DNA from: Ruminococcaceae bacterium UBA5450
Lineage (GTDB): Bacteria > Bacillota > Clostridia > Oscillospirales > Acutalibacteraceae
DNA: 6,411 nucleotides
Assembly: GCA_002424295.1 (NCBI GenBank)
Contig: DIQY01000084.1
Location: forward strand, 1 to 6,411
Direction: 5' to 3'
Part shown: positions 1 through 5,716 of the stretch, piece by piece
Layout: every line of letters begins with the position of its first letter
Position numbering within the stretch: the stretch's first letter is position 1
Made by a program: the position numbers and the translations under genes
Notes under the pieces: generated by a model
What the model was told of the DNA's origin: nothing
The model's database searches: none
The model's input: the letters and a program-made list of their open reading frames with translations, nothing else

Positions 1-164
1 CAGGCATCAAATGTAGCACCGCCCCAACACTCTAGGGAATGGAACCCGACCTGATCCAGTTTTCCCAGGATCGGTGTCATATCCTCGATAGGCATACGGG
101 TTGCGATCAAAGACTGATGTGCATCGCGCAGGACTGTTTCTGTAATACCAATTTTTTTTGTCAT
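1..164 (-). CDS. oadA: Oxaloacetate decarboxylase alpha / transcarboxylase 5S-type subunit (5' part only)
   Basis: The first 54 codons of a biotin-dependent carboxyltransferase of the OadA / pyruvate carboxylase subunit B / transcarboxylase 5S family are present; the rest runs off the left edge. The translation shows the family's N-terminal TIM-barrel signatures: TETVLRDAHQSL at residues 9-20, ATRM at 21-24, and LECWGGATFDA at 44-54. By family knowledge, Asp14 in LRDAHQ is the expected metal-ligand aspartate. The enzyme moves carboxyl groups between oxaloacetate (giving pyruvate) and biotin on a carrier protein, in the cytoplasm or at a membrane decarboxylase complex. The ATG at 164 is supported by the start of homology and by a strong ribosome-binding site, GAGGGGG at 173-179, eight bases upstream, which overlaps the TGA stop of the biotin carrier gene. 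This implies co-transcription and coupling. Substrate use (transcarboxylase, oxaloacetate decarboxylase or pyruvate carboxylase-like) cannot be decided from the fragment. Confidence 0.93.
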   Translation of the reverse strand, partial: MTKKIGITETVLRDAHQSLIATRMPIEDMTPILGKLDQVGFHSLECWGGATFDA

Positions 165-172
165 TATGGTTA

Positions 173-179
173 CCCCCTC
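173..179 (-). promoter_or_regulatory. Ribosome-binding site of oadA, overlapping the upstream stop codon
   Basis: GAGGGGG reads on the minus strand eight bases before the ATG at 164. Its first bases fall in the TGA stop (178-180) of the biotin carrier gene. This fixes the oadA start and suggests that ribosomes ending the carrier protein can reinitiate on oadA. Confidence 0.8.
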
Positions 180-585
180 AGCAAATAATTACAAGGGGAG
201 CACCTGCGTCAACAGTATCCCCTTTATTTACACACAAGCTCTTAATTGTTGCATCATGAGGTGCAACAATTTCATTTTCCATTTTCATAGCTTCAAGACT
301 TAAAAGGATCTGACCTGCTTTGACAGAATCCCCAGGTTTAACATTGATACTCATCACATTTCCTGGCAGTGGACTTTCAACTGTTTCTGCATTTGCAGAA
401 GACTGAGCAACGGGTGCAGCCGAAGCTTTTACCGGAGCAGGAGCTGGAGCAACCGGCCGAGGTACTGGCATCGGCTTATACTGAGGATCCGGTGCAGCGA
501 CTGGAGCTGCTGCAAACGTTCCATTAACCTCTTCGACCTGAACGTCATAAGCAGTTCCATTTACCGTGATTTTCAGATTTTTCAT
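178..585 (-). CDS. Biotin carboxyl carrier protein (transcarboxylase 1.3S / decarboxylase gamma-type)
   Basis: This 135-residue carrier protein holds the biotin that shuttles CO2 between carboxyltransferase subunits. Residues 1-22 (MKNLKITVNG...) are the short beta-strand N-terminus typical of stand-alone 1.3S-like carriers. Residues 27-65 are a Pro/Ala-rich flexible linker. Residues 68-135 form the biotinyl domain, with ESPLPGNV at 70-77 and the biotinylation motif EAMKMENEI at 98-106, where Lys101 is the expected modified lysine. The reading frame is open upstream to 657, but the ATG at 585 is preferred because it begins the family-like sequence and follows AGGAGG at 596-601 with a 10-base spacer. 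The gene sits between a broken 12S-type carboxyltransferase and oadA, the layout of a transcarboxylase or decarboxylase module. A role in an acetyl-CoA carboxylase is less likely given these neighbours. Confidence 0.93.
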   Translation of the reverse strand: MKNLKITVNGTAYDVQVEEVNGTFAAAPVAAPDPQYKPMPVPRPVAPAPAPVKASAAPVAQSSANAETVESPLPGNVMSINVKPGDSVKAGQILLSLEAMKMENEIVAPHDATIKSLCVNKGDTVDAGAPLVIIC

Positions 586-595
586 GCAAATAAGT

Positions 596-601
596 CCTCC
601 T
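596..601 (-). promoter_or_regulatory. Ribosome-binding site fixing the biotin carrier start
   Basis: A perfect AGGAGG reads on the minus strand ten bases before the ATG at 585. The longer open frame starting at 657 has no comparable site, so this sequence decides the start. Confidence 0.8.
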
Positions 602-657
602 AAACTTTCAAAAGATTTCAATACAATGCATATATCTATGACTTGTTGTGATTTCAT

Positions 658-1218
658 TTAGAGCTGGATATTATTGTGCTTTTTCGGAAATGTATGTACA
701 CATTTTTCAGAAAGCATCGTCAAGTCTTTTTGAATTTGGCTGCGAGTCTCTTCCGGCCCAATTGCGTTTTCAATTAAGCCCTGCGCCGCTGCCTGCAACG
801 GGGAAGCTTCTGTTTTTCGGTCTTCCTCAATCATTTTTTTGCGGTCCGAAATAGAATCTTTCAGCTTATCATTCCAAAGAAAGGCAGCGGCTGTTTCGGG
901 AGCAAGTGCAGAAATAACAAGCTTGCGGCCATGCAACTACGCTGTCTGCATTTGCACCTTTTCCAGCAACTGCAATATATACAGAGCTATAAGTATCCCC
1001 AACCGCAATGGTAACTTCAGCTGCAGTCGCTTCTGCATAGGCACTGCTCAGCATAGAAGCTGCGCGTAGAGATAAAAAGCCTTTCGCATTTACGAAAGAA
1101 ACGACTGGAACACTAAATGCGTCGCAAAAGCGAATAAACCGCTGCCAAACAGGGATTCCAGAAGTTGATGGCCTCTGGTTTTACCTGCAGCATCACAGAC
1201 TTGATTTCTAAACATCAT
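658..1218 (-). pseudogene. Truncated, frameshifted 12S/MmdA-type carboxyltransferase (methylmalonyl-CoA decarboxylase alpha-like)
   Basis: This is the remnant of an acyl-CoA carboxyltransferase, the partner that normally loads or unloads the biotin carrier encoded next to it. From 1138 one frame reads RFIRFCDAF, then VPVVSFVNAKGFLSL, a conserved SSAYAEAT stretch, VYIAVAGKGANAD and VVAWPQA. At about 919 the frame shifts by one base and homology continues with VISALAPETAAAFLWND, ASPLQAAAQG and the C-terminal KKHNNIQL, ending in TAA at 658-660. The family is usually roughly 450-510 residues; about 160 are recognisable here, so around 300 N-terminal residues are gone. Removing one T at 919-920 restores a continuous C-terminal half. 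Between about 1139 and 1218 the sequence is ambiguous. An in-frame TAA lies at 1181-1183, and other frames hold short stretches (such as VKPEAIN, or LLESLFGSG after ATG at 1218) that may be scrambled remains of the gene. The 658-1218 span is approximate at its 5' end. No functional full-length protein can be made from this copy. Confidence 0.85.
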
Positions 1219-1233
1219 TGCTATAACAAAATA

Positions 1234-1262
1234 ATTATAGACGATTCTGTTTCGCTTGGCAA
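1234..1262 (-). promoter_or_regulatory. Sigma-A-type promoter upstream of the carboxyltransferase pseudogene
   Basis: On the minus strand TTGCCA (1257-1262, five of six matches to TTGACA) is separated by exactly 17 bases from TATAAT (1234-1239, a perfect match). Transcription would be expected to start near 1227 and read leftward through the pseudogene, the biotin carrier gene and oadA. It lies in the AT-rich gap directly after the rluB stop at 1285, where an operon promoter would be expected. The match is strong, but activity is inferred. Confidence 0.7.
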
Positions 1263-1284
1263 GTATTTCAAATAAAACAAATTT

Positions 1285-2082
1285 TTAACGATTTGAGTTG
1301 CGTTTAAAATTTTTCTTATGGGAAGAGGAATCCTCTCCCTCATTTTTCAAAGGTGCACCATGCTTTGCTTCGTTTTGAAGCCCATTCAATTCCTCTGCAG
1401 TAAGATAACGCCATTCTCCGGGTTTCAGCATTCCCAGCCGAACAGGACCCATCGCAATTCTTTTCAAACGCGCTACTTCAAGTCCCATTGCTTCGCACAT
1501 CTTGCGAATTTGGCGATTTCTTCCTTCGTGCAGAACAATTTCCAAAACAACTCGTCCCGGTTCTGTTTTCAGCACTCGCACTTGAGCCGGAGCTGTTTTG
1601 TACCCATCAATTTCCATTCCAAGCTCAAATTGAAGAAGCTGTTCTTCGGTAATGGATGGATGCACCGTTACTCGATAGACCTTAGGTACATGTTTAGAAG
1701 GATGTGTCATCGCATTTGCAAAATTGCCGTCATTCGTCATCAGGAGTAAGCCTTCACTCTCTCTATCAAGGCGCCCTACGGGATAAACACGCGTCGGTAC
1801 ATCCTGCACTAACTGTGCAACACATTTTCTTCCCATTTCATCCTGCATGGTAGTAATGAATCCTCTCGGCTTATGGAGCATCAAATAAACTTCATTCACA
1901 CGGGTATTGAGGAGTCTTCCTTCTACAGAAATCTGATCATGCTTTGGATCCGCCTTATCCCCTATCGCAGCAGTTTTTCCATTTACTTGAACTTTTCCTG
2001 CTTCTATCATAGATTCCGCTTTTCGGCGTGAAGCGACCCCGCTGTCTGCAAGGATTTTTTGTAATCTAATTTTTTCTGCCAT
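1285..2082 (-). CDS. rluB: 23S rRNA pseudouridine synthase B
   Basis: This 265-residue protein belongs to the RsuA/RluB/RluE/RluF family, which isomerises a specific uridine in rRNA to pseudouridine. Domains in order are an S4 RNA-binding domain at residues 4 to about 60 (RLQKILADSGVASRRKAE at 6-23 is typical), then the catalytic domain with LHKPRGFITT at 69-78, GRLDRESEGLLL at 103-114 carrying the expected catalytic Asp106, and GRNRQIRKM at 187-195. Residues 239-265 are a hydrophilic Lys/Asn/Ser-rich tail beyond the usual fold. The ATG at 2082 follows GAGGAG at 2091-2096 with an eight-base spacer. The gene starts 34 bp after the carboxypeptidase stop and appears to end the scp-linked operon. 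Its position next to a dac gene matches the Bacillus/Clostridia arrangement for RluB (B. subtilis YpuL), which favours 23S over 16S rRNA as substrate. Confidence 0.93.
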   Translation of the reverse strand: MAEKIRLQKILADSGVASRRKAESMIEAGKVQVNGKTAAIGDKADPKHDQISVEGRLLNTRVNEVYLMLHKPRGFITTMQDEMGRKCVAQLVQDVPTRVYPVGRLDRESEGLLLMTNDGNFANAMTHPSKHVPKVYRVTVHPSITEEQLLQFELGMEIDGYKTAPAQVRVLKTEPGRVVLEIVLHEGRNRQIRKMCEAMGLEVARLKRIAMGPVRLGMLKPGEWRYLTAEELNGLQNEAKHGAPLKNEGEDSSSHKKNFKRNSNR

Positions 2083-2116
2083 TTTGATTTCTCCTCATTT
2101 TTCATTCTTTCCGACT

Positions 2117-3268
2117 TTACGAAAAGCAAGACGTCCAAAATTGTTTTATTCGATCAAAGATTGACTGTTTGCTTTTTTCTTCAGACACATCCGAATCTGC
2201 AAGGATCGGAGTCTGTGAAATGATCTGCCCATTTAAGCGATAGACAATTCTCCCAACGCACTGTCCCTTTTCTATCGGAGCATACAAAAATTGCGGCAAT
2301 TCAACCGTGCGTTCCGGATAACTATCTTTAGAGAGAACAACGGTATCCCCCAGTTGGCCCTGCACTTCTATTACTGTTTCGCCTGTCGCAGAAGGAACCT
2401 CGGCCGTAAAAGACCGATCATCAAAAGTGATAGCCTGAAGCTTCTGAAACCCTTCATCCAATAGCTTTTGGTGATCATTCCAATCGTCCGGTGCATTCAA
2501 AGTAACTGCCACTATACGCACCCCATCACGTTCCGCTGCAGACACCAAACAGCGTCCCGCCTTTTTGGTGAATCCGGTTTTTACTCCAATACACCCCTGG
2601 TAAAAACTTAAAAGCCGATTATGGTTTGCATACATCCGTTTAATTTGCGGATTCATAAACTCTACTTGAATTGATTTCTGTGAAACAATCTTTTGAAAAG
2701 CAGAGTTTTTCATTGCTGCACAGGTAAGTTTTGCCATATCAGCCGCAGTGGAATAATGTGCATCATCATCTAGCCCGGAAGGCGTAACGAAATGCGTATG
2801 ATCCATATCAAGTTCTTTGGCCCTTTGATTCATTCGTTCCGAAAATTCAGCTGCGCTTCCGTCAATCGCAATCGCAGCTGAATTTGCAGCATCATTCCCA
2901 GAAACGCTGAGCATTCCTGCCGCAAGGCTGCTCAGACGCAGCTGCTCTCCTGGCTGAAGTCCCATAGAAGAGCCTTCCACCGCTGTCATTTGTTTTGTAA
3001 TGGTAACCACTTTATCATCTTCGGCAGCCTGTTCCAAAGTGATCAAGGCTGTCATGATTTTTGTAGTGCTTGCCATTGCGCATTCCTGATTTTCATTTTT
3101 TGCCCATAAGATTTCCCCGCTATCTGCGTTTACCAAAACTGCACTTTCTGCCGAAACAGAAATATCTTGGGCATTAGCGGGAATCAAAAAAGCAGCTAAA
3201 ATAATCAGAACAATTCCAATTCTCAAAAATCCTTTTTGATACAAAACAACCACCTGCCACTGAATCAT
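2117..3268 (-). CDS. Serine-type D-Ala-D-Ala carboxypeptidase (DacF/DacB-like, peptidase S11)
   Basis: This low-molecular-weight penicillin-binding protein (383 residues from the ATG used here) trims the terminal D-alanine from peptidoglycan stem peptides outside the membrane. A signal peptide spans about residues 9-33: basic start, hydrophobic IGIVLIILAAFLIP, and cleavage after ANA at 31-33. The three active-site motifs are present: STTK at 67-70 (nucleophile Ser67, Lys70), SGN at 123-125 and KTG at 230-232. Residues from about 285 to 355 form the C-terminal beta-rich PBP5_C-like domain, and the last residues (FDRIKQFWTSCF) look like the amphipathic membrane-anchoring helix typical of the family. 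The start is uncertain. The ATG at 3268 lacks a clear ribosome-binding site, while a TTG at 3244 follows AGGTGG and gives a cleaner signal peptide. Neighbours (scpAB, ytfJ, rluB) match the DacF/DacB context. Whether it acts in vegetative cells or in spore cortex cannot be told from the sequence. Confidence 0.93.
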   Translation of the reverse strand: MIQWQVVVLYQKGFLRIGIVLIILAAFLIPANAQDISVSAESAVLVNADSGEILWAKNENQECAMASTTKIMTALITLEQAAEDDKVVTITKQMTAVEGSSMGLQPGEQLRLSSLAAGMLSVSGNDAANSAAIAIDGSAAEFSERMNQRAKELDMDHTHFVTPSGLDDDAHYSTAADMAKLTCAAMKNSAFQKIVSQKSIQVEFMNPQIKRMYANHNRLLSFYQGCIGVKTGFTKKAGRCLVSAAERDGVRIVAVTLNAPDDWNDHQKLLDEGFQKLQAITFDDRSFTAEVPSATGETVIEVQGQLGDTVVLSKDSYPERTVELPQFLYAPIEKGQCVGRIVYRLNGQIISQTPILADSDVSEEKSKQSIFDRIKQFWTSCFS

Positions 3269-3302
3269 ATGCAGGCGGCTGCTTAAAAATGTTGTTTAAA
3301 AA

Positions 3303-3740
3303 TTAGACTTGGGGATCTTCAATTGGATTTTCTTCTGATGATTTTTCTTTTTTAGCTTCCTTTTTCTCCTTGCTTTCTTTTACAAAACTGCTGATCTTGT
3401 CGACGACGTCCGGCACCATTCCGACAATTCTGTCAGCAGAAGAATTATATGGATCGATCTGCAGCATTTTAACATTTCCATTGCTGATCGTAATAAAGGC
3501 AACAGGAGAAATTGTTACGCCCGCACCGGCACCGCCTCCAAAAAAGCTCTTATCCGTTTGCACTTTGGAAGCAAAATCTGAGCCACCGGAAGCAAAGCCA
3601 TAACTAATCTTTGAAACAGGAATGATAATCGTCCCGTCCGGAGAGGTAATCGGATCTCCAATGATGGTATTGATATCCACCATTTGTTTGATTTTCTCCA
3701 GCGTTGTCCCCATAAGTCCTTCAATTGGATGTTCGCTCAT
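3303..3740 (-). CDS. ytfJ: GerW family sporulation protein
   Basis: This 145-residue protein matches the YtfJ/GerW family. The diagnostic N-terminus MSEHPIEGLM is followed by DINTIIGDPITSPDGTIIIPVSK at residues 22-44, YGFASGGSDF at 47-56 and a glycine-rich GGGAGAGV at 68-75. Residues 121-145 form a charged Lys/Glu tail. In B. subtilis, YtfJ (GerW) is a sporulation-stage protein needed for normal spore germination; the molecular function is unknown. The frame is open to a GTG at 3749, which has an AGAAG purine stretch nearby. The ATG at 3740 is preferred because conserved homology begins there, but the GTG start (148 residues) remains possible. The gene lies 34 bp upstream of the carboxypeptidase and about 33 bp after the DUF2953 gene, within the same apparent operon. 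Its presence suggests a spore-forming ancestry. Confidence 0.9.
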   Translation of the reverse strand: MSEHPIEGLMGTTLEKIKQMVDINTIIGDPITSPDGTIIIPVSKISYGFASGGSDFASKVQTDKSFFGGGAGAGVTISPVAFITISNGNVKMLQIDPYNSSADRIVGMVPDVVDKISSFVKESKEKKEAKKEKSSEENPIEDPQV

Positions 3741-3773
3741 TTGATACACCGCTTTCTTCTAAAATAAATAGTT

Positions 3774-4397
3774 TTATATTTTTTCCATTTTTCGAAATTT
3801 TATAAAATGAAACAGAGTTTGGACTGCTGCAATCAAAAGCCAAATTGTCAACACATGAAATTTCAATTCGAAGTTAACAGAGGATTTTTTCTTGTCAAAA
3901 TCAGGGGCTACCGACGCTGTAAACTGATAAAATTGGGCAGCTTCTGTCAGCATTGCCACAGCAGGATAAATTACCGCGCAGGCCTGTCCATAAAGGATTG
4001 CGGTCTTTGCTGCGTCTTCCGTTGAAACGCTTACTTCGCAAACCAATTTTTTGATATGAAAATGCGTAAACAGCTTTTTAATCGGCTCCGTAACCTGTTC
4101 CACAAATTTTTTGACAAGATCGATCATTCCGCCAAGTCCGCGTTCTTTAAAAAGATTCTTCCATTTGGACTGATCTTTTTGAGAATCTGTATCCTCTTTT
4201 TTCTCCTTTGATTTTTCTGCCTTTTTCCCTTTCTGACTGGCTTTTTCTTTTTCTTTCGAATTTTCAGGCGAAAAAGTATAGGTCAAAAATAAAAATCTAA
4301 TTTTTGCACAAAAACTTTCTTGATAAATCATCGTGACACAAAGAGGAGAGAAAAGCAAAATCAGCAAAATCCCTAATATGACCCAAAGGACTATCAT
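3774..4397 (-). CDS. DUF2953 family membrane protein of unknown function
   Basis: This 207-residue protein is of the DUF2953 type commonly found between scpB and ytfJ in Clostridia. Residues 1-20 are a strongly hydrophobic N-terminal membrane segment. Residues 46-80 are a low-complexity Lys/Glu/Ser linker, likely disordered and facing the cytoplasm. Residues 85-165 contain the conserved core, including the KKLVCEVSVSTEDAAKTAILYG stretch split across 116-137. A second hydrophobic segment lies at about 181-198, followed by a basic tail. Its ATG overlaps the scpB stop by four bases (ATGA at 4394-4397), and a GGAG motif seven bases upstream lies inside scpB, so translational coupling is likely. 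No catalytic motif is visible. The family assignment rests on the recognisable pattern and gene order, and no function should be assumed. Confidence 0.8.
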   Translation of the reverse strand: MIVLWVILGILLILLFSPLCVTMIYQESFCAKIRFLFLTYTFSPENSKEKEKASQKGKKAEKSKEKKEDTDSQKDQSKWKNLFKERGLGGMIDLVKKFVEQVTEPIKKLFTHFHIKKLVCEVSVSTEDAAKTAILYGQACAVIYPAVAMLTEAAQFYQFTASVAPDFDKKKSSVNFELKFHVLTIWLLIAAVQTLFHFIKFRKMEKI

Positions 4398-4981
4398 ATC
4401 GTTTCTCCACTTTTCATTTCTAATTCATCTAGCTGAGATTTCTCCATCGGTTCTGTGGAATCATCTTCCGCTTTCTTCTGCACAGAAGGAAGTTCTTCTA
4501 AAGAGGAAATTCCAAAGCAGCGTAAAAAGGCGGAAGTTGTTCCATAAAGAAGAGGTCTTCCAGGAAGCTCCAGTCTGCCGCGCTCCTCAATTAACCCTTT
4601 CTGCATCAGACTTCCGAGAACCCCCGAACAATCCACTCCGCGGATTTGCTCTACAAAAGCCTTCGTTACCGGCTGGTTATAGGAAATAATCGCAAGAACC
4701 TCCATTGCTGCCTGAGAAAGCGGTGTATTGCGTCGAATTTCCAAGAGCGACCGAATCTGAGAAGCAAACTCCGGTCTGCTGCACATCTGAAAAGAATCCT
4801 CTAATTGAAGGATTTGAATTCCTCCCTGACGAGTATTAAAATCCGTCATTGTTTCTTCTGCAGCTTTTTGAGCCTGTGCTTGTGTGAGATTCAAGACCTC
4901 AGCAATGCGGGAAACAGAAAGAGGATCGCCGCTTGCGAAAAGAAGTGCTTCTATTGTGGAATTCAGATCTTGTTTTTCCAT
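4394..4981 (-). CDS. scpB: Segregation and condensation protein B
   Basis: ScpB (195 residues) is the winged-helix kleisin-partner subunit of the SMC-ScpA-ScpB condensin that compacts and segregates the chromosome. The first winged-helix domain covers about residues 6-80 (IEALLFASGDPLSVSRIAEVL at 10-30, split by family positions). The second covers about 84-158 and carries the highly conserved LSQAAMEVLAIISYNQPVTK at 88-107, the IRGVD motif at 113-117 and GRPLLYGTT at 141-149. An acidic tail follows. The start lies 19 bases inside the end of scpA. The best ribosome-binding site, AAGGAG at 4996-5001, is 14 bases from the ATG, longer than usual, which fits translation coupled to scpA. The length is normal for the family. 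No start codon lies between that site and the ATG in this frame, so the start is well supported. Confidence 0.95.
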   Translation of the reverse strand: MEKQDLNSTIEALLFASGDPLSVSRIAEVLNLTQAQAQKAAEETMTDFNTRQGGIQILQLEDSFQMCSRPEFASQIRSLLEIRRNTPLSQAAMEVLAIISYNQPVTKAFVEQIRGVDCSGVLGSLMQKGLIEERGRLELPGRPLLYGTTSAFLRCFGISSLEELPSVQKKAEDDSTEPMEKSQLDELEMKSGETI

Positions 4982-5694
4982 GGCACTCTTTTTCTCTCCT
5001 TTACGATCGTTACTCTCGCAGAATCATAATCCCCATCTATACGAATTCGCTTTCCCTTGACAAGTTCCAATACCGCCAAAAAAGCCGCAACCAATTCTGA
5101 ACGATCATTTTTGTGGACAAAAAGTTCTCGATAAGGCATTTGAGGCTTTTTCCAGAGACTACGCAGAACAAAAACAATCTGTGAAGCGACAGAAACGATC
5201 CTATGAGAAACAATTCCGGAAAAGCTCTCTTGAGAAGGTTTCTGAGGGATTTGTTTTTTCCCGAGTGTATTTACATATGCGTTGTAAAGTTCTTCTGGAA
5301 GATGATGTCGACGATAGGTATAATCCGGCTCGATCTCTTCCGGAACCCGCACAAAGTGATCCATTTGAAACTTTTCTTTTAAAAGAGCAGCAATACGCTT
5401 ACACTCTTCATATTCCAACAACTGTCCACTCAATTCCGCTTTCATTTGGTCTGCTTCTTCGTGCTTTGGCAAAAGATAAACTGTTTTAATATAGACAAGG
5501 CGTGTTGCCATCTCTAAGAATTCACTGGCCACATCCATATTTTCAGCTTTTGCTGCATTAATTTGAGCCATATACTGATCCAAAACTTCAGCGATTGGAA
5601 TATCACAAATATTCAGTTTGTTCTTGCGGATCAGATAGAGTAATAAATCCAAAGGTCCTTCAAAAGCCTCTAGCTGATAGGTTAGCTTTTCCAT
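4963..5694 (-). CDS. scpA: Segregation and condensation protein A (kleisin)
   Basis: ScpA (243 residues) is the kleisin that bridges the SMC head and neck and recruits ScpB in bacterial condensin. The N-terminal SMC-neck-binding region is clear: FEGPLDLLLYLI at residues 11-22 and NICDIPIAEVLDQY at 28-41. It is followed by the conserved ASEFLEMATRLVYIKTVYLLP at 56-76, split in two helices, and EYEECKRIA at 94-102. A variable middle (about 115-165) binds ScpB in known structures. The C-terminal winged helix (about 170-232) includes RSELVAAFLAVLELVK at 198-213, which contacts the SMC head. The ATG at 5694 has GAGGG at 5699-5703, with a short four-base spacer. The gene follows the M50 protease gene by 22 bp and overlaps scpB by 19 nt. 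Confidence 0.95.
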   Translation of the reverse strand: MEKLTYQLEAFEGPLDLLLYLIRKNKLNICDIPIAEVLDQYMAQINAAKAENMDVASEFLEMATRLVYIKTVYLLPKHEEADQMKAELSGQLLEYEECKRIAALLKEKFQMDHFVRVPEEIEPDYTYRRHHLPEELYNAYVNTLGKKQIPQKPSQESFSGIVSHRIVSVASQIVFVLRSLWKKPQMPYRELFVHKNDRSELVAAFLAVLELVKGKRIRIDGDYDSARVTIVKERKRVPWKNKI

Positions 5695-5716
5695 CTTTCC
5701 CTCGTTTTATTAATCA

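Noticed and set aside
586..657. N-terminal extension of the biotin carrier to an ATG at 657.
   Set aside because: The extra 24 residues do not resemble the family and lack a ribosome-binding site, while AGGAGG precedes the ATG at 585.
1081..1098. Perfect 6-bp inverted repeat (CTTTCG, 6-base loop, CGAAAG) followed on the minus strand by a short T run, resembling a terminator.
   Set aside because: It falls exactly in the conserved FVNAKGF codons of the carboxyltransferase remnant, the stem is short, and the T run encodes the conserved Phe-Leu. It is most likely a coding coincidence.
1108..1218. Short 37-codon open frame from the ATG at 1218 directly behind the promoter.
   Set aside because: It has no ribosome-binding site, overlaps the pseudogene in another frame and ends within it, so I see no evidence that it is a gene.
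1268..1298. AT-rich inverted repeat (CAAAT ... ATTTG followed by TTTTATTTG) at the end of rluB, considered as an intrinsic terminator.
   Set aside because: The stem is only five A/T-dominated pairs and overlaps the rluB stop, so I cannot support a terminator.
3271..3282. GC-rich near-palindrome GCAGGCGGCTGC just upstream of the carboxypeptidase gene, considered as an operator or hairpin.
   Set aside because: Only four base pairs can form around a four-base loop, and no partner or family is recognisable.
648..5489. Several plus-strand open frames of 68-143 codons (for example 1318-1749 and 4333-4689).
   Set aside because: They lie opposite well-supported minus-strand genes or the pseudogene, have implausible compositions and show no recognisable domains, so they are shadows.
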